A stretch of DNA of 48,689 bases from a virus, in IMG/VR virus record IMGVR_UViG_3300024895_000007, positions 1 to 48,689 of that record; one strand, given 5' to 3'. Shown piece by piece: positions 1-6,290 of this stretch. Each line of letters begins with the position of its first letter. The first letter of the stretch is position 1. The notes below the pieces were generated by a model. That model searched no databases and had not been told where the DNA came from. It saw only the letters and a list, made by a program, of their open reading frames with translations. Both the position numbers and the translations under genes were made by a program.

Positions 1-33
1 CAGATTTGGGTTCGGGGTGAGGGATTCGAACCC
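1..33 (-). other. tRNA 3'-end-like sequence, possible phage attachment site
   Basis: Read on the minus strand, bases 33 to 16 carry a tRNA T-arm: GGGTTCGAATCCC followed by an acceptor-like CACCCCGA. The sequence further inside (from about 35) does not fold into the rest of a tRNA, so only the 3' fragment is present. This is the pattern left when a phage integrates into the 3' end of a tRNA gene, with the core duplicated on the phage. The acceptor resembles that of tRNA-Pro, but the T-stem is one base short for that reading. No second copy was seen in this window. Confidence 0.45.
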
Positions 34-295
34 TGCCGAGGGGGTGCGACACCCTCCGAGGGAGCGGGAAAGACCGGCAGATCCACCGGCCACACCCTAC
101 CCCATCGGCGGCTCCGAGGGGGGCTCGGAGGGGCGTGGGACAATCCCTGGGACGTTGCGCGCGGCGCTCGCGGCGGCCGTCGCAGCGGGCGACTATGCGA
201 CCGCCGAGGGCCTGCTCGCGCTGCTCAGGACAGCGGACCGTCCGCCGGCCGAGGTGGTCGACCTGGCGGCGCGTCGAACCGGAGGCGCACGGTGA
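17..295 (+). CDS. Small hypothetical protein, open at left edge
   Basis: The frame is open to the left edge of the window, so the start is uncertain: GTG at 17 lies inside the tRNA-like sequence and the gene may begin outside. The stop overlaps the methyltransferase start as GTGA (292-295), which supports this as a real coupled gene. The N-terminal half is Pro/Arg/Glu-rich and looks disordered. The C-terminal 45 residues are Ala/Leu-rich and probably helical (LRAALAAAVAAGDY). The RDSNP motif at the start is simply the antisense reading of the tRNA T-arm. No family recognised. Confidence 0.45.
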   Translation: MRDSNPAEGVRHPPRERERPADPPATPYPIGGSEGGSEGRGTIPGTLRAALAAAVAAGDYATAEGLLALLRTADRPPAEVVDLAARRTGGAR

Positions 296-1236
296 GCGCT
301 CGCCTCTGCGGCTGGTGCCGCACCGCCCCCCTCACCGACGTCCGCGCGATCTACTGCTCGCGCCGCTGCCGCCAGACGGCGTTCCGGTTGCGTCGCTCAG
401 CTGCTCTGGGCGACGGATGGGCGACGCCCGGCCGCTTCGCCTACGCCGACCCTCCCTACCCGGGTCTGTCGGCGAAGTACTACCGCGACGAGTCGACCTT
501 CGCGGGCGAGGTCGACCACCGGGCCCTCGTCGCGTCGCTGGAGGCCTCCGGCTACGCAGGGTGGGCTCTGTCGACCTCGGCGAAGGCGCTGCGCGACGTG
601 CTGCCCCTCTGCCCGGTGGGCGCCCGGGTCTGCGCCTGGGTGAAGCCCATCGGCGTGCCGACGGCGACCCGCGGCATCCACTCGACGTGGGAGCCCGTCA
701 TCGTGGTCGGAGGTCGCCAGCGCCCGCCCGGGGTGAGGGACTGGCTCCGGGCGATGCCCGCGCGCTTCGGCGGCGAGCTCATGGGGCGGAAGCCGCTCGC
801 GTTCTGCGCGTGGCTCTTCGACCTCCTCGGTCTCCAACCGGGGGACGAGCTCGTCGACGTGTTCCCCGGGACCGGGGTCGTGGGCCGGGCCTGGGCGGAG
901 CTGTCGTCGTCGGCCGACCGCGACGCGTCGGTGGAGTACTCCGACGACGGGACCTCGCCCGACCCGTTCCGAAGAGCTCCCGGCGACGCGTCGAGAGCTG
1001 CTCTGGGCGACGCGTCGCCCGGAGCTCGCGAGGACGGATCGACCGTGATCCGCTACCTGTCCATCGGCGCCGAGGGTGACGCGTCGCCCAGAGCAGCTCT
1101 CGACGCGTCGCCGGGAGCTCTTCGGAACGGGTCGGGCGAGGTCCCGTCGTCGGAGTACTCCACCGACGCGTCGCCCATGCCGACGGCAGACGGATCGGCG
1201 GGCGTCGCCATCGGCGCCGAGCGACGGGTGGCCTGA
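292..1236 (+). CDS. Zinc-finger DNA methyltransferase with palindrome-encoded tail
   Basis: A probable N6-adenine or N4-cytosine DNA methyltransferase. Residues 6-26 form a Cys4 zinc finger (C6, C9, C22, C26) typical of phage DNA-binding enzymes. The catalytic motif DPPY is at 53-56 and the S-adenosylmethionine motif FPGTG at 191-195. This order (motif IV before motif I) is that of beta-class amino-methyltransferases. The enzyme core ends near residue 206. The last 105 residues are a DAS/GDAS-rich tail encoded mainly by a large inverted repeat (920-1174) and probably not part of the catalytic fold. GTG start overlaps the preceding stop. It may protect phage DNA from restriction or regulate genes. 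The target sequence cannot be read from the gene. Confidence 0.8.
   Translation: MSARLCGWCRTAPLTDVRAIYCSRRCRQTAFRLRRSAALGDGWATPGRFAYADPPYPGLSAKYYRDESTFAGEVDHRALVASLEASGYAGWALSTSAKALRDVLPLCPVGARVCAWVKPIGVPTATRGIHSTWEPVIVVGGRQRPPGVRDWLRAMPARFGGELMGRKPLAFCAWLFDLLGLQPGDELVDVFPGTGVVGRAWAELSSSADRDASVEYSDDGTSPDPFRRAPGDASRAALGDASPGAREDGSTVIRYLSIGAEGDASPRAALDASPGALRNGSGEVPSSEYSTDASPMPTADGSAGVAIGAERRVA
920..1174. repeat. 97-bp perfect inverted repeat in methyltransferase gene
   Basis: Bases 920-1016 and 1078-1174 are exact reverse complements over 97 bp, checked base by base, with a 61-base centre (1017-1077). The match continues imperfectly to 1020/1074. The arms contain the smaller palindrome CGACGCGTCG or its core at about 921, 984, 1009, 1078, 1101 and 1164, and GGAGTACTCC at 933 and 1152. 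The whole element is in frame with the methyltransferase and is read as DAS-rich peptide in both arms. The transcript could form a very stable hairpin. Confidence 0.95.
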
Positions 1237-1345
1237 CGACGCGGAGCAGCTCCCTCCGGCCCCTGCCGGGGAATGTCCCGAGGCGTGACAGCCTACGCCA
1301 CCCCTCCCCCTACCGCCGGAGCCGCTCCCTGGTGAGGCTCGGCCC

Positions 1346-1837
1346 ATGAGCACCTCCCACGACGACGACGCCTTCAACCCCGCCATCCACCTCATCAGCG
1401 ACCGCGACCTGGACCGGCTGGCCAGCAGCCTCACCGCCGCCGAGGAGGCCTTCCACTGGCTGGCGGTCCCCACCGACCCGCTGGCCCAGGAGGTCGCCCG
1501 GCTGCGGCGGTCCTGCGACGCCTTCGTCGCGTGGCGAGGGTCGGCTGTCCCCGCCGAGTGGCGCCGGCGCCAGGTCCCCACCGGGATCGCCTTCCGCCGG
1601 GGCGCGCTGCAGGTGGTGCCGCGCCTCGTGCCGCAGTTCTCGGCCGGGCTCTGGACCCTCTCGGTGGAGATCACCCGCCGCACGGGGCCGTCGACGCTCG
1701 CCGACCTGCTGCTGGTGACGGAGACCTTCGTCGACCCTGGCTCTGTGGTGAGCGTGGGGCCGGTCGACCCGGGGCATGGGCCCGTGCGGGTGGGGACCTG
1801 GGTCGTGCGGATCGCCGCGGCCGCCCGGGCGGCGTGA
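1346..1837 (+). CDS. Hypothetical protein, 163 aa
   Basis: An ATG-started gene with a GAGG Shine-Dalgarno sequence about 8 bases upstream. The N-terminal third looks helical (SDRDLDRLASSLTAAEEAF). The remainder looks mixed alpha/beta, with alternating hydrophobic strands near the C-terminus. No signal peptide, membrane segment or known motif is seen. It sits between the methyltransferase and an HTH regulator, 11 bases before the latter's GTG, and is probably cotranscribed with it. No function is assigned. The 108 bases before it contain GC-rich dyads but no clear promoter. Confidence 0.7.
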   Translation: MSTSHDDDAFNPAIHLISDRDLDRLASSLTAAEEAFHWLAVPTDPLAQEVARLRRSCDAFVAWRGSAVPAEWRRRQVPTGIAFRRGALQVVPRLVPQFSAGLWTLSVEITRRTGPSTLADLLLVTETFVDPGSVVSVGPVDPGHGPVRVGTWVVRIAAAARAA

Positions 1838-1847
1838 GGGAGACGCC

Positions 1848-2468
1848 GTGCCCACCCTCCAGATCCCTGACCTCGCCGAGCGCGCTGAGGCGGCCGGGCT
1901 CGACCTCGCGGCCCTCGGTGGCCTCGCCCGGCTCTCGCGCACCGAGCTCGCGCTGCTCGAGCGTGGCGACCCCACGCCGGTGAGCCTCACCTCGGCGCGC
2001 CTGCTCGGCGAGCTGCTGGGCATCACCACGGGAGCCTCCCTACTCGACGGGTCGGGGACCTTCGACGACGCCCAGGAACCCGTTGGCCCTGCGGAGCCCA
2101 CCCGCACCCGCGGCGGCGGTGACGAGGACTTCCCCGAGGATCCGACGCCACCCTTCGAGCGCGCGCTCAACCAGGTGGTCGACGCGGAACCCGGCCGCTA
2201 CAACGACGACGACCGCGAGCTGCTGGCCGCGGCGCTGCACCACGCGGAGGTCCCCTCCACCGTGGGACCGGCGCAGCTCCCGGGGCTGGCGAAGGAATGG
2301 CTGGAGTGTGCGCGGACGTTCCGCGGCGCGCGGGAGCCGGTGCCCGGGGAGCTGCTGGTCACGATGGCGCGCGAGGGAGGCCGGGTCGCGTCGCTTATGG
2401 CGAAGCGGGCGATCGAGCGCGCCCTGGCATCCACCCGCGCCGCGGCCGCGATGGCGAAGATCCGGTAG
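1848..2468 (+). CDS. HTH (XRE-like) regulator, 206 aa
   Basis: The N-terminal 55 residues look like a Cro/CI-type helix-turn-helix: LAALGGLARLSRTELALLERGD followed by a helix ending LLGELLGIT. A Pro/Asp-rich linker (about residues 70-110) follows, then a helical C-terminal domain (about 110-205) of unknown role. The GTG start at 1848 is preferred over an in-frame ATG at 1776, because 1776 lies inside the preceding gene and GAGGGAG precedes 1848. It is likely a phage repressor or accessory regulator. The assignment rests on pattern only. Confidence 0.6.
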   Translation: MPTLQIPDLAERAEAAGLDLAALGGLARLSRTELALLERGDPTPVSLTSARLLGELLGITTGASLLDGSGTFDDAQEPVGPAEPTRTRGGGDEDFPEDPTPPFERALNQVVDAEPGRYNDDDRELLAAALHHAEVPSTVGPAQLPGLAKEWLECARTFRGAREPVPGELLVTMAREGGRVASLMAKRAIERALASTRAAAAMAKIR

Positions 2469-2473
2469 CCGAT

Positions 2474-2536
2474 CGGCAACCCGTTGCCGGTATAGAACTG
2501 TTGACCCTCAATGGCCGGGAGCGCAGGCTCCGGCCA
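2474..2536 (+). promoter_or_regulatory. Palindrome and start-proximal hairpin upstream of HTH gene
   Basis: Two dyads fill the gap before the gene at 2536. CGGCAACCCGTTGCCG (2474-2489) is a 7-bp-arm palindrome and a candidate operator. Bases 2512-2536 form a hairpin with arms TGGCCGG(G)AGC and GCTCCGGCCA that includes the A of the start codon, so it could limit translation. A related CAAC/GTTG palindrome followed by a hairpin recurs at 3488-3522. A binding protein is inferred, most simply one of the two neighbouring HTH proteins. Confidence 0.45.
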
Positions 2537-2829
2537 TGCCCACCCGCCCGACCGCTGACGAGCCCGACCTCTCCACCATCGCCGGGCGCGTGCGCTACGC
2601 GCGCCTCCAGCGCGGCCGTGGGCTCAAGAGCCTCGCCCTGGAGGCAGGCCTCTCGCACGCCGCCGTGGACCACATCGAGAAGCACCCCGAGGGCGACGTG
2701 CGCGCGGGCACCCTGCTCGCGCTCGGCCGGCTGCTCGACGTGAACCCCGCGTGGCTCGCGTTCCGCCTCGGGGAGATGGAGCCGTTCCCGCGCGAGCTCT
2801 TGTCCGTAATCGACGCATCCATGCGTTGA
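2536..2829 (+). CDS. XRE-family HTH protein, 97 aa
   Basis: A compact Cro/CI-type DNA-binding protein. Residues about 15-70 carry the helix-turn-helix (RYARLQRGRGLKSLALEAGL then SHAAVDHIEKHPEGDVRAGT), followed by LLALGRLLDVNPAWL, the usual fourth and fifth helices. There is no oligomerisation or peptidase domain, so it resembles Cro-like or small repressor proteins. The frame is open far upstream, but ATG 2536 follows the regulatory gap and begins the conserved domain. It probably acts on the palindromes at 2474 or 3488, which is inference. Confidence 0.75.
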   Translation: MPTRPTADEPDLSTIAGRVRYARLQRGRGLKSLALEAGLSHAAVDHIEKHPEGDVRAGTLLALGRLLDVNPAWLAFRLGEMEPFPRELLSVIDASMR

Positions 2830-2846
2830 ATAAGGGTCTACTACTC

Positions 2847-2875
2847 TTGACCCGATACGTTCACGCCTTAGGTTT
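2847..2875 (+). promoter_or_regulatory. Putative sigma70-type promoter
   Basis: TTGACC (2847-2852) and TAGGTT (2869-2874) are separated by 16 bases in a locally AT-richer stretch just before the ATG at 2881. The -35 box is good and the -10 box is weak. Transcription would start almost at the start codon, giving a very short leader. Confidence 0.4.
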
Positions 2876-2880
2876 GAGGT

Positions 2881-3153
2881 ATGAACGACGGCGACAACGA
2901 GCTGCTCTTCACCTGCCCCGAGTGCGATGGCTTCGGCGAGGTGCGCACCTGGCGCCTCTCCCCGGAGAGCGACTGCGACCTCGCGACCTGCCCCACCTGC
3001 CACGGCGAGGGGACCGTCGACCACGACCCCGCGGAGGCCTCCGGAGACGAGGAGCCCGCGGACATCGACTCCGACGCTGGATACGACCCCTACACGGGCG
3101 GCGCGGAAGACGACGGCTACGACACCTACGGCGACGACTGCGGCGATTACTGA
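2881..3153 (+). CDS. Small DnaJ-type zinc-ribbon protein, 90 aa
   Basis: Residues 12-45 contain two CxxCxGxG motifs (CPECDGFG and CPTCHGEG), the pattern of the DnaJ cysteine-rich zinc domain. The rest is a very acidic Asp/Glu/Gly/Tyr-rich tail. There is no J domain. Such small zinc ribbons are common in phage early regions, and the role here is unknown. It lies directly behind a candidate promoter and 21 bases before the next gene, so the two probably share a transcript. Confidence 0.7.
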   Translation: MNDGDNELLFTCPECDGFGEVRTWRLSPESDCDLATCPTCHGEGTVDHDPAEASGDEEPADIDSDAGYDPYTGGAEDDGYDTYGDDCGDY

Positions 3154-3174
3154 GCCACGTAAAGGAGCACGACC

Positions 3175-3477
3175 ATGAAGACCGCCAACGACAACAGCAG
3201 CACTCCCGCCCTCGACCTCGTGCTCGCGGCTCTGCGCGCGCAGCTCCCGTCGGAGCTCGGCTGGGCGCTCGCCGGGTGGGCCTCGCACCTGCGCGGGGCG
3301 ACGCACCAGAACCACGCGGCGAACAGCCACGCGAAGCACTGCGGCGAGTTTGATCGCCTCGCCGACGCGGCGGCCGCCCTCACCGTGGCGCGCTGCATCG
3401 ACTTCGGGATGAGCCCCGTCGAGGCGTCGGCGCTGGTGACGGCGCGAGTCGCGGCCCGCGCGCGGAAGGCCGCCTGA
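3175..3477 (+). CDS. Hypothetical protein, 100 aa
   Basis: An ATG start preceded by a good Shine-Dalgarno sequence (AAAGGAG, 3160-3166). Predicted mostly helical and Ala-rich, with a His/Asn-rich stretch (HQNHAANSHAKH) near residues 43-54 that might bind metal. No family recognised. A hairpin just after its stop (3498-3522) may end or modulate the transcript. Confidence 0.65.
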   Translation: MKTANDNSSTPALDLVLAALRAQLPSELGWALAGWASHLRGATHQNHAANSHAKHCGEFDRLADAAAALTVARCIDFGMSPVEASALVTARVAARARKAA

Positions 3478-3487
3478 GGGCTGACCA

Positions 3488-3522
3488 GCAACCGGTTGCC
3501 GGAGGCGCTGCCAGCCTCCGGC
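3488..3522 (+). promoter_or_regulatory. Palindrome and strong hairpin after 3477 (operator or terminator)
   Basis: GCAACCGGTTGC (3488-3499) is a perfect 12-bp palindrome. It runs into a 9-bp stem GCCGGAGGC / GCCTCCGGC (3498-3506 with 3514-3522, loop 7). The hairpin lacks a T-tract, so a factor-independent terminator is not proven. The CAAC/GTTG core matches the palindrome at 2474. Confidence 0.45.
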
Positions 3523-3774
3523 GCCCCGCCCCACCCCCCCAGCTTGGCCTCGAGCATCGCCGCCCTCTCCCACGCTGCCTCCGCCGGCTGTCCCGCCTGG
3601 GTCACGCCCGACGCCTGGCGTGCGCTCTCGCTCGCGGTGGCGCTGCTCACCCGCGACACCCACGCGCTCGTCGCGCGCGGGACGATCGTCGCCGCTGCCG
3701 CCGAGCTGCGCGTGGGGCTCGACACGCTGCATCGGTGGCGTCGCGGCGGGTGGCTGTCGGGGGGTGGGCGGTAG
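3496..3774 (+). CDS. Small HTH-like hypothetical protein
   Basis: The C-terminal 40 residues resemble a helix-turn-helix (IVAAAAELRVGLDTLHRWRRGGW), like short recombination directionality or MerR-type DNA-binding domains. The start is uncertain: TTG at 3496 lies inside a hairpin and TTG at 3544 is an alternative, neither with a ribosome-binding site. The gene ends convergently against the HAD gene, one base apart. Function unknown. An excisionase-like role is possible given its place near the att-like end. Confidence 0.45.
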   Translation: MPEALPASGAPPHPPSLASSIAALSHAASAGCPAWVTPDAWRALSLAVALLTRDTHALVARGTIVAAAAELRVGLDTLHRWRRGGWLSGGGR

Positions 3775-4242
3775 CTACGGGGCGGACAGGATCGCGACGG
3801 CGCGGTCAACATCAGCGTCGGTGAGGCCGTGGACAGCGTGCGTTCGCACGAAGCGGTGAGGCGGGAGCGCGATCTCGCAGTCGTCGACAGCTACCCAACG
3901 CGTCACGGCGGGGTGATCGAGCAGCCACCGCTCGACCTCACGGTGCCGTTGCTCGATGCCCTCGCCCATTACCTCCGTCGCGCCGATGACGCGGCCTGTG
4001 AACCCGCACGCGCGGAGCACTGCGGCCGTCGAGCGGGGCGTGAGGTACTTCCGCCACGACGTCGAGAGCACCACGTCCGCACCCGCCCGCCGCACAAGCC
4101 GATTGAGGCGCGCGATCAGCGCGGGATCGAGCCAACCCGCGGGCGACGTCCAGCGCTTCGGCTCGTTCTGCGCCCACACACGACCGGCGCCGATGACGCC
4201 GTCGAAGTCGAGGAAGAGCACGGGCGGCGGTGTGTCGCTCAC
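3775..4242 (-). CDS. HAD-superfamily phosphatase (SAK RNA-repair type), 155 aa
   Basis: Matches the HAD domain found in Swiss Army Knife RNA repair proteins. The nucleophile motif DFDG is at residues 12-15 (D12, D14), motif II-like STSWR at 60-64 and the acidic motif DD at 120-121. The family removes phosphates, for example 3'- or 5'-end phosphates of RNA. The GTG start overlaps the upstream stop as GTGA (4242-4239), so it is translated as the last gene of a coupled six-gene string. The far upstream in-frame ATG is rejected. A role in nucleic-acid end repair is inferred. Confidence 0.75.
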   Translation of the reverse strand: MSDTPPPVLFLDFDGVIGAGRVWAQNEPKRWTSPAGWLDPALIARLNRLVRRAGADVVLSTSWRKYLTPRSTAAVLRACGFTGRVIGATEVMGEGIEQRHREVERWLLDHPAVTRWVAVDDCEIALPPHRFVRTHAVHGLTDADVDRAVAILSAP

Positions 4243-4514
4243 GGTGCACGCCCCGCGATCCACCGCGCCGCGGCGTCGAGGGCGTCGAGGGCGTCGGGGA
4301 GCGGGGTGGTGCTGGCGATGGGCCAGCACCGCACGGGCACGCCATCGGCCACGCCGAAGAGCCACTGACCGCGATCGGTGGCGTACAGCCCGACCACGGG
4401 GCCGCGTCCCCACGCCGCAGCGCCGCAGCGGGGGTCAGGGTATCGCCAGTCCACGGTCGGCTCCCCGAAGCGCGCGACGCACGCCGCGAGGGCGCTGGCG
4501 TAGGTGACGCTCAC
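4239..4514 (-). CDS. Hypothetical protein, 91 aa
   Basis: The GTG start overlaps the preceding stop (GTGA, 4514-4511), and its own stop overlaps the HAD gene's GTG. Sequence such as YATDRGQWLFGVADGVPVRC looks like a beta-rich fold with Trp/Tyr-rich strands, and the C-terminus is helical (DALDALDAAARWI). No known domain. The coupling suggests it works with, or is expressed in proportion to, the HAD phosphatase. Confidence 0.65.
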   Translation of the reverse strand: MSVTYASALAACVARFGEPTVDWRYPDPRCGAAAWGRGPVVGLYATDRGQWLFGVADGVPVRCWPIASTTPLPDALDALDAAARWIAGRAP

Positions 4515-4717
4515 CGCAGCCCCCTCCCCGCGCCGCAGGTGGGCTGGGCGTCGCGCCACTCGATGTAGCGGATCAGCGCGAAGCCGCGGGCGTGGTCGCA
4601 CCACACGCCGTCGAAGAGCACCCACGGGCGCCCTGTGTGCACCACCGGGCACAGCGCCACCGGCTCCGGGGCGTCGCAGCGGAGGGCGACGGGGAGCGCG
4701 CAGAGGGCGGTCACCAT
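4511..4717 (-). CDS. Hypothetical protein, 68 aa
   Basis: A short Cys-rich protein (Cys at several positions including CDAPEP, LCPVVH, WCDHARG and PTCGAG) that may bind a metal. Start: ATG at 4717 overlaps the upstream stop by 7 bases, while the next codon GTG (4714) would give the GTGA overlap used by its neighbours. The motif FDGVWCDHARGFALIRYIEWRD resembles small phage proteins of unknown function. Confidence 0.6.
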   Translation of the reverse strand: MVTALCALPVALRCDAPEPVALCPVVHTGRPWVLFDGVWCDHARGFALIRYIEWRDAQPTCGAGRGLR

Positions 4718-4884
4718 CGGTCGGCGACCCGCTGCGCCGCGAGCTCGGTCTGCGCAGCGCGGTGCAGTGCAGCCGCCAGTGCAGCGCGCACCTCCGCGGC
4801 GGTGGGGACGCGGCCAAAGAATTCGATCGCGGCCACCGTCGATGGGCTCAGGGCGACCGTCCGCGTGCCCGTCGAAGCGGTCAC
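4711..4884 (-). CDS. Hypothetical protein, 57 aa
   Basis: The GTG start at 4884 forms a GTGA overlap with the upstream coiled-coil gene. A longer in-frame reading to 5052 is rejected because it would be antisense-like Arg-rich sequence inside the neighbour. The protein is Ala-rich and probably helical (AAEVRAALAAALHRAAQTEL), with no recognised domain. Confidence 0.55.
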   Translation of the reverse strand: MTASTGTRTVALSPSTVAAIEFFGRVPTAAEVRAALAAALHRAAQTELAAQRVADRW

Positions 4885-5384
4885 GTCCCCTCCGATCGCA
4901 CCGTGGGCCAGGCGCAGGGGCGGCCGGTGGCGTCGAGCGGGAGCCACGTCGCGCCGCCCACGAACGGCAGGTGCGCGGTCACGTCGCCGTCGCCGCGGAA
5001 GGCGTCGACTGCCGCGGGAGGACACACGCCCTCGCGCGAGATGAGCCACCACCCGCGCGCGGCGTTGTGCGTGGCGGCCTCCGCTTCGGTCGGCGGGGTC
5101 TTGCGCGCTCCCGTCGCCCGCAGCCCCACGCTCTCCGCGCGCAGGGCGTCGGCCAGCGGGCGCAGGGTCGCCAGCTCCGCGCGGAGGCGGGCGAGCTCGG
5201 CCTCGGCGGCGTCGGCGCGGGCGAGCGCCGCGTCACGCTGAGCAACGGCGTCGTCGCGCTGTGCGCGGAGGTCCGCCATCTCCTCCGCGTCGTCCGCGAT
5301 GTCGCCGCGCAGGCCGATGATCTTCTCTACGAGGTCAGAGGGGTCGAGCTCCATCAGCTCGCCGCGCGAGAGCAGGGGCAGCAT
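4881..5384 (-). CDS. Coiled-coil hypothetical protein, 167 aa
   Basis: Residues about 10-85 form a strong heptad coiled coil rich in Ala, Arg, Asp and Glu (DLRAQRDDAVAQRDAALARADA and onward). The C-terminal half is globular (GWWLISREGVCPPAAVDAF). ATG 5384 is chosen, with GGGAGGG upstream. GTG at 5387 would also couple to the previous stop. Middle gene of the 3775-6207 string. No function assigned. Confidence 0.6.
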   Translation of the reverse strand: MLPLLSRGELMELDPSDLVEKIIGLRGDIADDAEEMADLRAQRDDAVAQRDAALARADAAEAELARLRAELATLRPLADALRAESVGLRATGARKTPPTEAEAATHNAARGWWLISREGVCPPAAVDAFRGDGDVTAHLPFVGGATWLPLDATGRPCAWPTVRSEGT

Positions 5385-5830
5385 CACGCCCCTCCCGTCG
5401 TCGGAGGGAGGGCGGCGATGGCGCCACGCTCGCGGATGGCTTCGGTGAGGTGGATCGCCTCGCAGAAGCGCGCGTAGCCCTCCATCTCCACGTCGTTCGC
5501 ATCGTCGGGCTCCTCCTCGCCCTGCTCCGCATCGAGGTGCGCCGCGCGCTCCTCGCACAGCCGAGCACAGGCCTCCCGCTCCCTCGCCACCGCAGCCGCC
5601 ACGTCCGCCGCGTGCTGCGCGGTGAGGGCGGCGATGTGGCGCAGGAGGGCGGGGACGTCGGCGGCGGAATCGCGCTCCGCCACATCGCGCTGCTGGGCCT
5701 CTGCCACGGGGACGTCGAACACCGACCGCGGGGCGGCAAGGCGAGCGCGCAGGGACGCACGCGCTTCCGTCGCAGCCGCCGCCCGTCGCTCGATCGCCGC
5801 GAGGGCGTCGGGGGTGAGGGGGGTGGTCAT
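5384..5830 (-). CDS. Hypothetical helical protein, 148 aa
   Basis: The ATG start overlaps the preceding stop (ATGA, 5830-5827). The N-terminus reads MTTPLTPDALAAIERRAAAA, a start typical of small phage Ead/Ea22-like proteins, followed by long Ala/Arg-rich helices and an acidic stretch EQGEEEPDD. The Cys/Glu pattern REREACARLCEE is also typical of phage proteins of that kind. Function unknown. Confidence 0.6.
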   Translation of the reverse strand: MTTPLTPDALAAIERRAAAATEARASLRARLAAPRSVFDVPVAEAQQRDVAERDSAADVPALLRHIAALTAQHAADVAAAVAREREACARLCEERAAHLDAEQGEEEPDDANDVEMEGYARFCEAIHLTEAIRERGAIAALPPTTGGA

Positions 5831-6207
5831 CCGACCTCCGTCAGCGCCAGCCACAGCCGCGCCGGGGGCAGCGTCACACCCTGCGCCGCGCACCACGAGG
5901 CGAAGGCGTCCCATCGCTCCCTCGCTCGGATGATCGCGGCTGCGTAGGGCTCCGTCGATGTGAGGTCATCGAGCGCCACGGGCAGATCAACGCCTACTGC
6001 GTCGTCCTCGCCCTCCGGCCCGCGGATCACCCATGCGCCCATTAGACGCACGGTCGGGTGCCACTGCGAATCGAGACACTCCCGCGTCGCCCGCTCGTAC
6101 CTCTCCAGCAGCCCGCGCTCCGACTCGCTCTTGGCGAAGTCGTTGTAGAGCACCGTCCCCTCCGGCACCCGCACCCCGTACAGCACGCCCACGCTCGTTG
6201 ATCCCAT
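5827..6207 (-). CDS. Hypothetical protein, 126 aa, first gene of coupled string
   Basis: ATG 6207 is preferred over ATG 6255. It has GGAGG upstream (spacing about 9), and the extra N-terminus would overlap the promoter and operator. A beta-rich N-terminus (GVLYGVRVPEGTVLYNDF) is followed by an acidic middle and a helical, Trp-rich C-terminus. It heads the string 6207-3775 and should be controlled directly by the operator at 6247-6273. No family recognised. Confidence 0.65.
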   Translation of the reverse strand: MGSTSVGVLYGVRVPEGTVLYNDFAKSESERGLLERYERATRECLDSQWHPTVRLMGAWVIRGPEGEDDAVGVDLPVALDDLTSTEPYAAAIIRARERWDAFASWCAAQGVTLPPARLWLALTEVG

Positions 6208-6246
6208 CGTCGCTCGCCTCCGTCGCAGCCCCGTCGTGGGGCTACT

Positions 6247-6281
6247 GCCGTACATAGTACGGCATTCGTACGGAGGATCAA
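6247..6281 (-). promoter_or_regulatory. Promoter with overlapping palindromic operator
   Basis: On the minus strand TTGATC (6281-6276) and TACTAT (6259-6254), 16 bases apart, form a plausible sigma70-like promoter for the string starting at 6207. GCCGTACATAGTACGGC (6247-6263), a palindrome with 7-bp arms, covers the -10 box. TACGGCATTCGTACGG (6258-6273) fills the spacer. A nearly identical element lies in front of the DUF1778 gene. The layout suggests repression by occlusion. Confidence 0.6.
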
Positions 6282-6290
6282 GCGCGGGCG

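Noticed and set aside
1-60. Complete tRNA gene at the left edge
   Set aside because: T-arm and acceptor-like sequence are present, but no D-arm or anticodon arm follows inward.
397-1683. A 428-codon minus-strand frame through the methyltransferase
   Set aside because: Antisense of the DPPY/FPGTG enzyme and of the inverted repeat. Arg/Ser/Gly-rich translation only.
5827-6255. Longer reading of the first string gene from ATG 6255
   Set aside because: The extra 16 residues would overlap the promoter's -10 box and operator, whereas ATG 6207 has GGAGG at good spacing.
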